Shown here: one piece after another, positions 1 to 6,914 of the stretch
Position numbering within the stretch: the stretch's first letter is position 1
How the letters are laid out: the number at the start of each line of letters is the position of its first letter
Source of the DNA: a virus
Strand: one strand, 5' to 3'
DNA length: 64,000 nt
Virus record (IMG/VR): IMGVR_UViG_3300034072_001021
Coordinates: 186,001-250,000 of that record
Notes under the pieces: generated by a model
The model's input: only the letters and a program-made list of their open reading frames with translations
Told to the model about the DNA's origin: nothing
Databases searched by the model: none
Made by a program: the position numbers and the translations under genes

Positions 1-621
1 GGCCACATGGCCATGGCCGTGGTCATCGGTGCCAAGCAATCCCTGCGCAACGCCGAGAACACCATCGCTTCGGTCAAGACCCTCGACGCCATCGCTCGTG
101 CCTCCGGTAAGCCGGTCATCATGCACCTGGGCTTCAACGCCAGCAAGTCCGTCTCCGACGCCGATGTCGACCGTGAAGCTCACGGCATGATCTCTGCTCT
201 GTCGGTACTGTGCTCGCGTCGTAACCACGGCCTGGACACCGCAGACCTGCGTTCGTTCTTCGACTTCACCAAGTCGACCGGCGCTCCTGCTCAACTGGCT
301 CGCATCCATGTGACCGACAACGTCGACTTCTTCGATCGCACCATGAACAACGGCGGCCTGTCGGCTGCTTACCTGTTGCGTGAGCAGAACGACGAGACCC
401 CCGGCACCTTCGTACCCTACTGCACCTACGGCACCATGCCGTCGATCGCGCAGTTCAACAGCAGCCTGTTCTTCGGTATCGAGAACGGTACGCTGGCGGA
501 CTTCCGTGAGCACGTGCAGCAACTGCAGAAGGAAATCGACATGCAGAAGCGCACCACCAGCGAGGCCGTTGGCTTCCTCGGCGCTGATGACAAGCTGTCC
601 GACACCGGTCTGGTGTTGTAA
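1..621 (+). CDS. phuZ: PhuZ-type phage tubulin, C-terminal part (cut by window edge)
   Basis: The frame is open from base 1, so this is the 3' part of a longer gene; the N-terminal GTP-binding and T-loop region lies outside the window. The visible 206 residues match the second half of PhuZ as I remember it from 201phi2-1: a VVIGAKQSLRNAENTI segment, a KTLDAIA helix, a long central helix, and an acidic end with a short hydrophobic tip (DTGLVL, compared with DEDGMVV). PhuZ is a tubulin-like GTPase that forms dynamic filaments which centre the phage nucleus and carry capsids to it; the C-terminal tail is needed for polymerisation in the studied homologs. Codons are strongly C-ending, as in an abundant protein. 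A GAAA-loop terminator follows directly. Assignment is from recalled similarity, not from a database search. Confidence 0.8.
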   Translation, partial: GHMAMAVVIGAKQSLRNAENTIASVKTLDAIARASGKPVIMHLGFNASKSVSDADVDREAHGMISALSVLCSRRNHGLDTADLRSFFDFTKSTGAPAQLARIHVTDNVDFFDRTMNNGGLSAAYLLREQNDETPGTFVPYCTYGTMPSIAQFNSSLFFGIENGTLADFREHVQQLQKEIDMQKRTTSEAVGFLGADDKLSDTGLVL

Positions 622-632
622 GTAGCATTGAG

Positions 633-663
633 GACTGTGGGAGGAAACTCCCACAGTCTTTAT
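633..663 (+). terminator. Terminator after phuZ
   Basis: An 11-bp perfect stem (633-643 with 648-658) with a GAAA tetraloop, followed by a short T-rich stretch. It sits between phuZ and the next gene. Confidence 0.8.
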
Positions 664-695
664 GCCGTCTCTGATTAAACCGATAAGGACACGCA

Positions 696-1157
696 ATGAG
701 TAACAGTAAAGCTCCAAATGCAGTAGTCGTCTCTGCACAACGCTTGCAAGATCTGCGTGATCTTTGCCAACCTTCGAATTTCAATACCACTGAGCAAGCA
801 CACAATGCCTTGCACGACGGTATCAGCAAACTGCTGAATGAGCGCAACGGTGTTGAGATCGTTCCTCATCGACTGATGATCGCCGATCGTTTCAAAGTAA
901 ACAAAGATTCTGAAGAAGTCTGGATCGTCACTGATCGCATTCGTGAATCTACGATCAACTTTAGTTCGTCCATCGTCCATGGCCTTGAGATCAATTCGTT
1001 CATAACGTCGAAGCCAGATAGGCTAATCGTGGTAACTGACACCGGTAGTAAAGACGGATACCTGAATCTTGATACGGGTATTCTGTACGAAACTATCGAC
1101 GGCATTGACATGACAATCGATCATGTCAATAAAGTCTATCTCATCAGCCAGCTTTAA
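696..1157 (+). CDS. Hypothetical protein, 153 aa
   Basis: I do not recognise this protein. The ATG at 696 follows an AAGGA-type ribosome site by a normal distance. The N-terminal half is helical and hydrophilic, and the C-terminal half alternates in a beta-rich way (segments such as LIVVTDTG and GILYETIDGID). There is no signal peptide or membrane segment. It is the first gene of a plus-strand run that continues through 2401 with short gaps, so it is probably co-transcribed with the next three genes. Confidence 0.75.
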   Translation: MSNSKAPNAVVVSAQRLQDLRDLCQPSNFNTTEQAHNALHDGISKLLNERNGVEIVPHRLMIADRFKVNKDSEEVWIVTDRIRESTINFSSSIVHGLEINSFITSKPDRLIVVTDTGSKDGYLNLDTGILYETIDGIDMTIDHVNKVYLISQL

Positions 1158-1171
1158 CCAGGAGCATCATC

Positions 1172-1891
1172 ATGCAAGTTACCGTAACCGATAAAGGCAC
1201 CATCCTCGACGCCGATGGCAAGCCGATGTATCAGCTGATCACTGAACCACATCGCACCGATGCGTTCATGTACGAAGATACCTTCGGCGGTGCCATCCTG
1301 ATGCGCGTAGGCTTCATCTCTCCGATCCCGCCGCGCCATCTCGATAACGGCGATTACGTCCATGACTCGCGCCCGATCGCATGGCCGCTCATCCATCCGT
1401 ACTGGGTAGTGCGCATGTCCGAAGACGCGAACATGATGATGGCCTACGTCGAGTCCGTCGATGATCTCAAAGTCTACTGGCCCGAAGCTACCGAGATCAC
1501 TGTGTTCGAAGAGAACGTCACCAAGTACCGTTTCAACAGTAACTTCCAGAAGCCGTCCTGGCTGGCCGAAGTACATCATCCGGACTTCAAGGTACTGCCG
1601 CACCGTCTGGGCGCATTCCGCATCTTCAATCCGAACGATGCAGATCTGAACATCATCGGCTTCGGTCCGGACGTCGACTACGCCGTCCAGCTGAACAACC
1701 ACAAGCTGGAATACGGCGTCCATGACAACGCCGAGTTCCAGGAAATGTACGATGGTCTCGAGAACGGCTGGCGCGATCTGCAGATCGAATACTACCCGGC
1801 CGAAACCATCGAGCTGGCCGAGAAGAAAGCCAAAGAACTGATCGCGTTCCACACCCCGATGGCCGAGATCCCGACCGAACTCCACATCTAA
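1172..1891 (+). CDS. Hypothetical protein, 239 aa, highly codon-biased
   Basis: Family not recognised. The start is set by AGGAG at 1161-1165. The protein is soluble, acidic and mixed alpha/beta, without membrane segments or clear catalytic motifs. Codon choice is strongly biased to C-ending codons, unlike the genes on either side, which suggests high expression in infection. It lies 14 bases behind the previous gene and 10 bases before the next one, so it belongs to the small early-type operon downstream of phuZ. Confidence 0.8.
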   Translation: MQVTVTDKGTILDADGKPMYQLITEPHRTDAFMYEDTFGGAILMRVGFISPIPPRHLDNGDYVHDSRPIAWPLIHPYWVVRMSEDANMMMAYVESVDDLKVYWPEATEITVFEENVTKYRFNSNFQKPSWLAEVHHPDFKVLPHRLGAFRIFNPNDADLNIIGFGPDVDYAVQLNNHKLEYGVHDNAEFQEMYDGLENGWRDLQIEYYPAETIELAEKKAKELIAFHTPMAEIPTELHI

Positions 1892-1901
1892 GGAAAACCA
1901 C

Positions 1902-2195
1902 ATGGCGCAGGTAATCATTGCAACCGTACGTGTCGACAACCTTGACGATCACTATGATCTCTATGCTTACCTGCGTGACTCATGTATCCCGGATGTCAGA
2001 CCGTTGTTCAACTGCCTGGCTGACCATTACGATGACAAACTCAAAGCGGCCGCTCTTATCAAACGCGCTGATGGGCTGCATGAGTTGGTGATCTGGTCTG
2101 GTTACGCGGAAGTGCGATTTAAGGCAAGTGTTCCTCGTAATCCACCAACGGTTGAAGAATTCACGACTCATCTTTTAAAGGAAAGCGCATTATGA
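1902..2195 (+). CDS. Hypothetical protein, 97 aa
   Basis: Small soluble protein of unknown function. The ATG at 1902 follows an AAGGAAAA site. The stretch around residues 50-75 (ALIKRADGLHELVIWSGYAE) looks like a helix followed by beta strands. Its stop overlaps the start of the next gene by 4 bases (ATGA), so the two are probably translationally coupled. Confidence 0.75.
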   Translation: MAQVIIATVRVDNLDDHYDLYAYLRDSCIPDVRPLFNCLADHYDDKLKAAALIKRADGLHELVIWSGYAEVRFKASVPRNPPTVEEFTTHLLKESAL

Positions 2196-2401
2196 GTGCT
2201 GACGTGTTTGAATGTGAAAAGTGCGGTAACGTTGACTCTATCCACACCACCCAAACCACATCGGCTGGTTATCTGTGTCATCGTTGCCTTACTGGAGAAT
2301 GGCATGGTCAGTTCAGTGAGGAACGATATTCGTTTGAGAAACACGGCCCGGCCTTGAATAAGGTCAATCCTGAAGATGGTTTCAACACCAGCTTCAGTTA
2401 A
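2192..2401 (+). CDS. Small zinc-ribbon protein, 69 aa
   Basis: Residues 8-11 are CEKC and residues 29-32 are CHRC: two CxxC knuckles about 18 residues apart, as in a zinc ribbon. The GEWHG segment after the second knuckle resembles a small zinc-finger protein often seen in Pseudomonas phages (from memory). Its target, DNA, RNA or protein, cannot be told from the sequence. It overlaps the gene before it by 4 bases, and the operon terminator follows at once. Confidence 0.8.
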   Translation: MSADVFECEKCGNVDSIHTTQTTSAGYLCHRCLTGEWHGQFSEERYSFEKHGPALNKVNPEDGFNTSFS

Positions 2402-2407
2402 ACGCAT

Positions 2408-2450
2408 AGAGAGCAGGGGCTTGATCCCCTGCTCTCTGACCTTATTTTTT
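2408..2450 (+). terminator. Rho-independent terminator
   Basis: A 12-bp stem (2408-2419 with 2426-2437), six-base loop, then a run of Ts at 2444-2450. It closes the operon from 696. Confidence 0.88.
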
Positions 2451-2493
2451 AAGGTAAATAAATCCCCGATCGACCTATCGTGTAGGGGGATCT

Positions 2494-2835
2494 ATGAATA
2501 TCAAATTTAAGGGCCCTACGGGCTTGATTTTCGACGTTTCTTCTATAAACCAGATGCTGGATGAGGAGGGAGTCTTTTCGCCCCTTGCAACGCAGTATGT
2601 GGTCGAGAGAGACCTAGTCGAAAAACTAGGACTCACAGTAATCAGCGACATCCCACAGTATCCATCGCTGCGTGAACAGTACAGTAATGTACGAAAGCTC
2701 ATGGCCCATCATGGATTAGAGTTTCATACACGCCTTCCGGAGTATATTGTCGGAATGTTGCGGATGTTCATCATCTCTGTGGTGATGGACAAGGAAGTAC
2801 TCATTATCTGCCTGCAGAAACAATTAAGGAGCTAA
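2494..2835 (+). CDS. Hypothetical protein, 113 aa (small-gene array, member 1)
   Basis: Unknown. This is the first gene after a terminator and heads an array of small genes to 6847. The ATG at 2494 has a GGGGGA site upstream. The C-terminal half is hydrophobic (residues around MLRMFIISVVMD), so a membrane-facing helix or a buried strand is possible. It is less clearly related to the later array members than those are to each other. Confidence 0.65.
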   Translation: MNIKFKGPTGLIFDVSSINQMLDEEGVFSPLATQYVVERDLVEKLGLTVISDIPQYPSLREQYSNVRKLMAHHGLEFHTRLPEYIVGMLRMFIISVVMDKEVLIICLQKQLRS

Positions 2836-2838
2836 CCA

Positions 2839-3438
2839 GTGCGGTTCATCAGTTTGCCTATTTCGGATTTGGTCAGCTATATCACCGACAACATCGATGA
2901 GTGGCCAGCCGGGTACAACCTAGAGCCTGGACAGGAAGCCCAGACAATCATCGATGCGGCAGCAGCATTTGCTACCCACTACATCTTCTCCGGACTGCCA
3001 CATGTGGCGGAAAAGAAAGATCCATTGGAGACCATGCTTGAGGTGCTTGGTTATCCAATCCACTTGATCAGTTACGAGCAAGTTGAAGATATCTGCGACG
3101 AGATCGACGAATACTTCCTTGCCATGACCGCCATTATGGATGTAATGGTCGATGGTATTGGTGAGTATCTCAAGAACAAAGAGATTACCGTTTCTCACAA
3201 GTCAGGATGTGAAGACATCGTTATCAACATTGATGACGACATCCGCCTGATCCAACTGCGCAAGCTGAATGGCCAGTTGAAAGAAATGATGCCGCCGAAG
3301 AAGATCACTGCCAAGAACATTGATGATGCTGAACTGGCAGTCGGTCGTTTCGTTCGTAAAGCGTTTGATGCAGCGTCATCTGAAGCGGTGCGTGTAGAAC
3401 TCAAGCGCATCTTCGACGAAGAGATCAAGCGCCATTGA
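2839..3438 (+). CDS. Hypothetical protein, 199 aa, GTG start (array member)
   Basis: The start is GTG at 2839 with AAGGAG in front. The protein opens with a short strand and helix (FISLPISDLVSYITDNIDEW), continues as a helical domain, and has a late strand DIVINIDDD near residue 133 followed by a basic helical tail. The same opening and strand signature recurs in 3454-3885, 5340-5687 and 5696-5998, which suggests a diverged paralog family. Function unknown. Confidence 0.75.
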   Translation: MRFISLPISDLVSYITDNIDEWPAGYNLEPGQEAQTIIDAAAAFATHYIFSGLPHVAEKKDPLETMLEVLGYPIHLISYEQVEDICDEIDEYFLAMTAIMDVMVDGIGEYLKNKEITVSHKSGCEDIVINIDDDIRLIQLRKLNGQLKEMMPPKKITAKNIDDAELAVGRFVRKAFDAASSEAVRVELKRIFDEEIKRH

Positions 3439-3453
3439 TAAAGGAGAGGCGAT

Positions 3454-3885
3454 ATGATTCCTGTATTGGTGTCGTCGTCTTCCCTTGAAGCAGTTGTCAC
3501 TGACATCTTCAATGACCAGTTAGGCAGTTGCTTCCCATCTGACGTATCGAGTCTGATAAGTCGTCTGTGTGTCAGTTATAATGAGACACAGGAAGATCTG
3601 TTGATTGATGCTGCCATTAAAGGCATGGAACGGGAGTTGTCCGACTACTCCCCAATCGACATGGTCGTTGAGTTCTTCATCAGGCTCGTGGACGGTTACG
3701 TCAATAAGGAGACACACCTCCCCGTACTCCAGTACGAGGCTACCCGAGAAACAATCGTGATTACTTCACGGTTGAAACCTAAACCAGCAGTGATCGATTC
3801 ATTGATCAAAGAGTACCGACATGCTGAATCCAGAGGTGATTACCTACCGGAGCGGTATCGTCGAGCATTCGAAGGATTGTTATAG
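3454..3885 (+). CDS. Hypothetical protein, 143 aa (array member)
   Basis: AAAGGAGAGG sits before the ATG. The N terminus (PVLVSSSSLEAVVTDIFNDQ) and the strand TIVITSRLKP near residue 105 repeat the pattern of the neighbouring small genes: short strand, helical body, late strand. The body carries an acidic helix ending in FFIRLVDGYV. Its 3' end overlaps the next gene by 65 bases out of frame. Function unknown. Confidence 0.72.
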   Translation: MIPVLVSSSSLEAVVTDIFNDQLGSCFPSDVSSLISRLCVSYNETQEDLLIDAAIKGMERELSDYSPIDMVVEFFIRLVDGYVNKETHLPVLQYEATRETIVITSRLKPKPAVIDSLIKEYRHAESRGDYLPERYRRAFEGLL

Positions 3886-4309
3886 GTCCTGGGGTGTACC
3901 GTATGTGGTCACCCGTGTGACTGTTAATAACGGGCCAGGGATGGTCAGGTTTGTCATGGTTGGTCTTCCGATCGACCATCGTGAGTTGCTGAAGATACAG
4001 GACGAGCTGTACGCTTTAGGGCTCGATGTCCCGTTGTTGGACATCATAAACTGTGGTCTAATGATGCACGACATCCTGGATACCGCGATAGTGCGCAGAT
4101 GGATGCGCAACAAGAACCCCACCAAACAACGACTGTTCTTACCGGATCTTGAAAAGACGTCCGACGTGATAAGCAGTCTTTTCTCTGGTCTCATGGCATC
4201 ATTCAAATTAAATTGCAAAGCCATAGACTATGATAATGGAGAGTTACTGTTGGAGATCTCTCGCGATGTCAAATGGGATGAACTCAATCGTTTTGAACCT
4301 AAACGATGA
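3821..4309 (+). CDS. Hypothetical protein, 162 aa, overlapping both neighbours
   Basis: An open frame of 162 codons starting inside the previous gene. The start is uncertain: the ATG at 3821 has no clear ribosome site, and the conserved-looking part begins about 25 codons later. The protein ends with a strand ELLLEISRD, like the late strand of the other array members. It overlaps the next gene by 44 bases. Function unknown. Confidence 0.6.
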   Translation: MLNPEVITYRSGIVEHSKDCYRSWGVPYVVTRVTVNNGPGMVRFVMVGLPIDHRELLKIQDELYALGLDVPLLDIINCGLMMHDILDTAIVRRWMRNKNPTKQRLFLPDLEKTSDVISSLFSGLMASFKLNCKAIDYDNGELLLEISRDVKWDELNRFEPKR

Positions 4310-4718
4310 GAAGGCGCTAGGCGAGCCGGGACGAAAGTTACTCGAGCTTGTCAGCGCCCAGGTTTTAGTCTATGCCGCAATCGCATTATTCGTGTTTGAA
4401 GAGAGTTACTATGCGGACGACTTACTGGCAAATTATCCAGAACAACACATTACCTTTATAGAGTGGCTGGAGCACTTCGGTGACGCCGCCTCTAAAGAAA
4501 TTCAAGACTTAAGGACTTTCTATGAAATACCCAATGATGCGTCCGATGCGAGTCCCGGCAGAAATGCTACGCCGTATCAACTCATTCGAGTCGGATATTC
4601 GGGCTCAGATGAATACCTCTTTGTCCGAGCGTCCAAGTGTGAAAGTCATCATCACCTTGGAAACAAATGGCGAGTTCTTAACGAAAGCGATGCGGGCATG
4701 TCAGGCCACAGGTCTTAG
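4266..4718 (+). CDS. Hypothetical protein, 150 aa, long 3' overlap
   Basis: The ATG at 4266 follows GGAGA at good spacing and is preferred to an in-frame ATG at 4230. The first 85 residues look normal, with a hydrophobic helix (VLVYAAIALFVFEESYY). The last 65 residues lie entirely inside the next gene in another frame, and their codon pattern there is poor, so the tail may be overprinted or the gene may be joined to the next by a frameshift. Function unknown. Confidence 0.6.
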   Translation: MSNGMNSIVLNLNDEKALGEPGRKLLELVSAQVLVYAAIALFVFEESYYADDLLANYPEQHITFIEWLEHFGDAASKEIQDLRTFYEIPNDASDASPGRNATPYQLIRVGYSGSDEYLFVRASKCESHHHLGNKWRVLNESDAGMSGHRS

Positions 4719-5061
4719 TCTCGACCAGCTGTTTGAGGTCTTGTCTGAGAACTTCATGGCGCGCCTCAATGACACGTTCCCACTAGCCCCCATGATGGAT
4801 TCCAAGATGCCATCTCAGGCTCAACTGGAAATCCAAGACAGTATCAGTTCGATTCTCGACGAACTGGAGCGTCAGGCCCAGTTCATTAACCGTAACAACA
4901 CCGAGAGTCTCAAGATTCTGGAGATTGACAATGATGATGAATGGGCACTCATCGAACTCAAACCCCGCAATGAACCTGACGCTCCCGCTGACGCTGGTGT
5001 TACAGTTAGACTCCCGGCACGTCGAAAGAACCGACAGGCTCCTGCTAATTCCAGCAATTGA
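4522..5061 (+). CDS. Hypothetical protein, 179 aa (array member)
   Basis: AAGGA six bases before the ATG and even codon use from the first codon support this frame over the overlapping one. Features: a helical N-terminal half, a region rich in Gln and Asn (residues about 105-130), a strand EWALIELKP, then a basic, Pro/Ala-rich tail that overlaps the next gene by 92 bases. The tail looks like a run-on past the conserved core. Function unknown. Confidence 0.72.
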   Translation: MKYPMMRPMRVPAEMLRRINSFESDIRAQMNTSLSERPSVKVIITLETNGEFLTKAMRACQATGLSLDQLFEVLSENFMARLNDTFPLAPMMDSKMPSQAQLEIQDSISSILDELERQAQFINRNNTESLKILEIDNDDEWALIELKPRNEPDAPADAGVTVRLPARRKNRQAPANSSN

Positions 5062-5434
5062 AGCTGCTCTGCGCGGTCTACTGACATCGTCTATCTCGGT
5101 TCAGTTTGCCGGCCTTGTCACCTTCTGGCGAGACCTGATCAAAGAGAACATGACTTGCAATGCCATCGACTTGTCGTGGGATAGAACGCTACTAACCGTG
5201 GAGGAGGCTTTCGAACCTCTTCTCGAATCTTTAAATGTCTATGTGGAATCTCTGCGCGAATACGGTAAGATCGATAACCTTATCGTGGACGTTCTCGGAT
5301 TAAATGCAATAGACGGTAGCGTCATAGTGAGGATAAGTGATGGCCGAGACAACAGCCATAATCCACGGCGCCGGGATCTACAAGAATTTCCTAAGCGACC
5401 TGTCACAGGTCATGGATCATTCGTACGATATTGA
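4970..5434 (+). CDS. Hypothetical protein, 154 aa (array member)
   Basis: I chose the ATG at 4970; the frame stays open upstream to a TTG at 4925, and no good ribosome site decides between them. A helical body is followed by the strand SVIVRISDG and then a basic 27-residue tail lying inside the next gene. This matches the pattern of core plus overprinted tail in the preceding gene. Function unknown. Confidence 0.62.
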   Translation: MNLTLPLTLVLQLDSRHVERTDRLLLIPAIEAALRGLLTSSISVQFAGLVTFWRDLIKENMTCNAIDLSWDRTLLTVEEAFEPLLESLNVYVESLREYGKIDNLIVDVLGLNAIDGSVIVRISDGRDNSHNPRRRDLQEFPKRPVTGHGSFVRY

Positions 5435-5687
5435 CGAGATATTCGTCCATTATCGCGACTGGGTCCGTCGTGGTGAATTGTTTGTCGACGAGTTTGTGAT
5501 GCCGATGTTCCCTCCCAGCTACAACGGTAAGGAACTCGTCGAGAGTGAAGATTTCATAGCGTTGAGAAATGCTATGATAAACCTGTACTGCGCGCTAGAC
5601 CACGCCACCCCAGGCATGGACAGACGCAGAGTTTGCCATGCGGCCTATTCGGAAGACGACGAGGCAGTAGTCATCGTTTTGCGTTAA
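5340..5687 (+). CDS. Hypothetical protein, 115 aa (array member)
   Basis: GAGGA at 5329-5333 favours the ATG at 5340 over the GTG at 5337. The protein has the array layout: N-terminal strand and helix (AIIHGAGIYKNFLSDLSQVM), helical body, and a final strand EAVVIVLR at the very C terminus with no tail. It overlaps the previous gene by 95 bases. Function unknown. Confidence 0.72.
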   Translation: MAETTAIIHGAGIYKNFLSDLSQVMDHSYDIDEIFVHYRDWVRRGELFVDEFVMPMFPPSYNGKELVESEDFIALRNAMINLYCALDHATPGMDRRRVCHAAYSEDDEAVVIVLR

Positions 5688-5695
5688 GGGAAATC

Positions 5696-5998
5696 ATGCG
5701 AATCATTAGTACTTCTGCGGCAATTGCTGAATTGTTGCCCGAGGTATTTTACGCACTGGACCCCGATGCCCCTCTGGACACTGAGGAGCTTCCAAGGTCG
5801 CTGCGGCGATACATCAATAATCTCATCATGGCCGCGTTCTTCTACCGTAGTGTCGACGACATTATCGATAGTGACTGGCTAACCAAGATCAGGCGAGATC
5901 CGTCTTTCCTAATGGTCTCCAGATTCCGATGGGTGGAATTGGATGTTATCGATACCGAGGGTACATATATCTTAATCATCGAGGAGAACCAACGATGA
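5696..5998 (+). CDS. Hypothetical protein, 100 aa (array member)
   Basis: AAGGGA before the ATG at 5696. It is a short version of the same layout: RIISTSAAIAELLPEVFYAL at the N terminus, helices, then GTYILIIEENQR at the end. Its stop overlaps the next start by 4 bases (ATGA). Function unknown. Confidence 0.75.
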   Translation: MRIISTSAAIAELLPEVFYALDPDAPLDTEELPRSLRRYINNLIMAAFFYRSVDDIIDSDWLTKIRRDPSFLMVSRFRWVELDVIDTEGTYILIIEENQR

Positions 5999-6408
5999 GC
6001 ATCACCGAGTATATCGGGTCTGTCGTCAATTTCGACACGGCAGCCCCAGGGATTCTGGGTACGAACCGACGTAACGTCCAAGTGCTCGCTGTACTGGACA
6101 TGGACACTGCGGCTATGATGTCCGATGTCCGTGCCCGGCATTCCCAAGTCAAGAACTACATTCAGGATCTCCCTGAAGCGGCCAGTTCCTACAACTACGT
6201 GAAGATCCGTTATATGAACGGTGACATCGAAGTTCTCGGTGTACCGTGGATCAAACACGATACCATTGAGGTGGTCACTAGCCGCAAGCTGGTAATCACC
6301 GTGAACAATGTCACCGATACCGTCGAGAACACAGTCAAGCAGGCACTTCTCCAAAATGGCATCGACTTTTCTATTGAACAAATCGGGACGGTTTCGCAGC
6401 CGACCTAA
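5995..6408 (+). CDS. Hypothetical protein, 137 aa
   Basis: GAGGAG ahead of the ATG sets the start. The protein is mixed alpha/beta with a beta-rich second half (GDIEVLGVPW, KLVITVNN). It departs from the simple array layout but keeps a late strand followed by a helix. It overlaps the next gene by 53 bases. Function unknown. Confidence 0.72.
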   Translation: MSITEYIGSVVNFDTAAPGILGTNRRNVQVLAVLDMDTAAMMSDVRARHSQVKNYIQDLPEAASSYNYVKIRYMNGDIEVLGVPWIKHDTIEVVTSRKLVITVNNVTDTVENTVKQALLQNGIDFSIEQIGTVSQPT

Positions 6409-6847
6409 AAGCCAGGTGGTGTTCGGAGCAAACGCCGAGAACACCCTCATCTATCCATTTGATCATCACTTCTTCATGAGGTACGGTGACTTCGTAGAAA
6501 AGGTCGGCAACATCGAAGGGATTGTGTATTCTGGAGATGAATGCACTGGCGGCATGATCGACATTCTCACTCCATACACCATCGTCGACATCATGCTCAA
6601 TGAAGAAAAAGAAGACATGAGTCTGACGACGTCTATTCAAGATACCTTGTATGACGAGTATGAGTACGATCTTGTCAATAAGGTTCTTGACGAGCTGTAT
6701 CGTTTCTACATGACCTCGGGCAAACCCCATGGTTTTTACGAGATCTTGAACATGGCTTCGATGAATGATCGATTCATTTATCTGAGCGACTTTTTCGGTG
6801 TCCGTGAAGAAGATTCGATGATCTACGTCTTGACCGAAAGTGAATAA
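6356..6847 (+). CDS. Hypothetical protein, 163 aa, last of the small-gene array
   Basis: The frame is open from further upstream; ATG 6356 is the most reasonable start but lacks a clear ribosome site. The first 20 residues are basic (SGRFRSRPK), and the rest is acidic with many Tyr and Asp. It ends just before a strong terminator, so it closes the array transcript. Function unknown. Confidence 0.68.
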   Translation: MASTFLLNKSGRFRSRPKSQVVFGANAENTLIYPFDHHFFMRYGDFVEKVGNIEGIVYSGDECTGGMIDILTPYTIVDIMLNEEKEDMSLTTSIQDTLYDEYEYDLVNKVLDELYRFYMTSGKPHGFYEILNMASMNDRFIYLSDFFGVREEDSMIYVLTESE

Positions 6848-6853
6848 AAACTA

Positions 6854-6893
6854 AGGGTGACTCTATTATGAGTCACCCTACTTTATTTTTTCT
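6854..6893 (+). terminator. Rho-independent terminator
   Basis: A 10-bp perfect stem (6854-6863 with 6870-6879) followed by TTTATTTTTTC. It separates the small-gene array from the polymerase gene. Confidence 0.9.
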
Positions 6894-6914
6894 TTTGTAC
6901 AGGACACAGCATCG

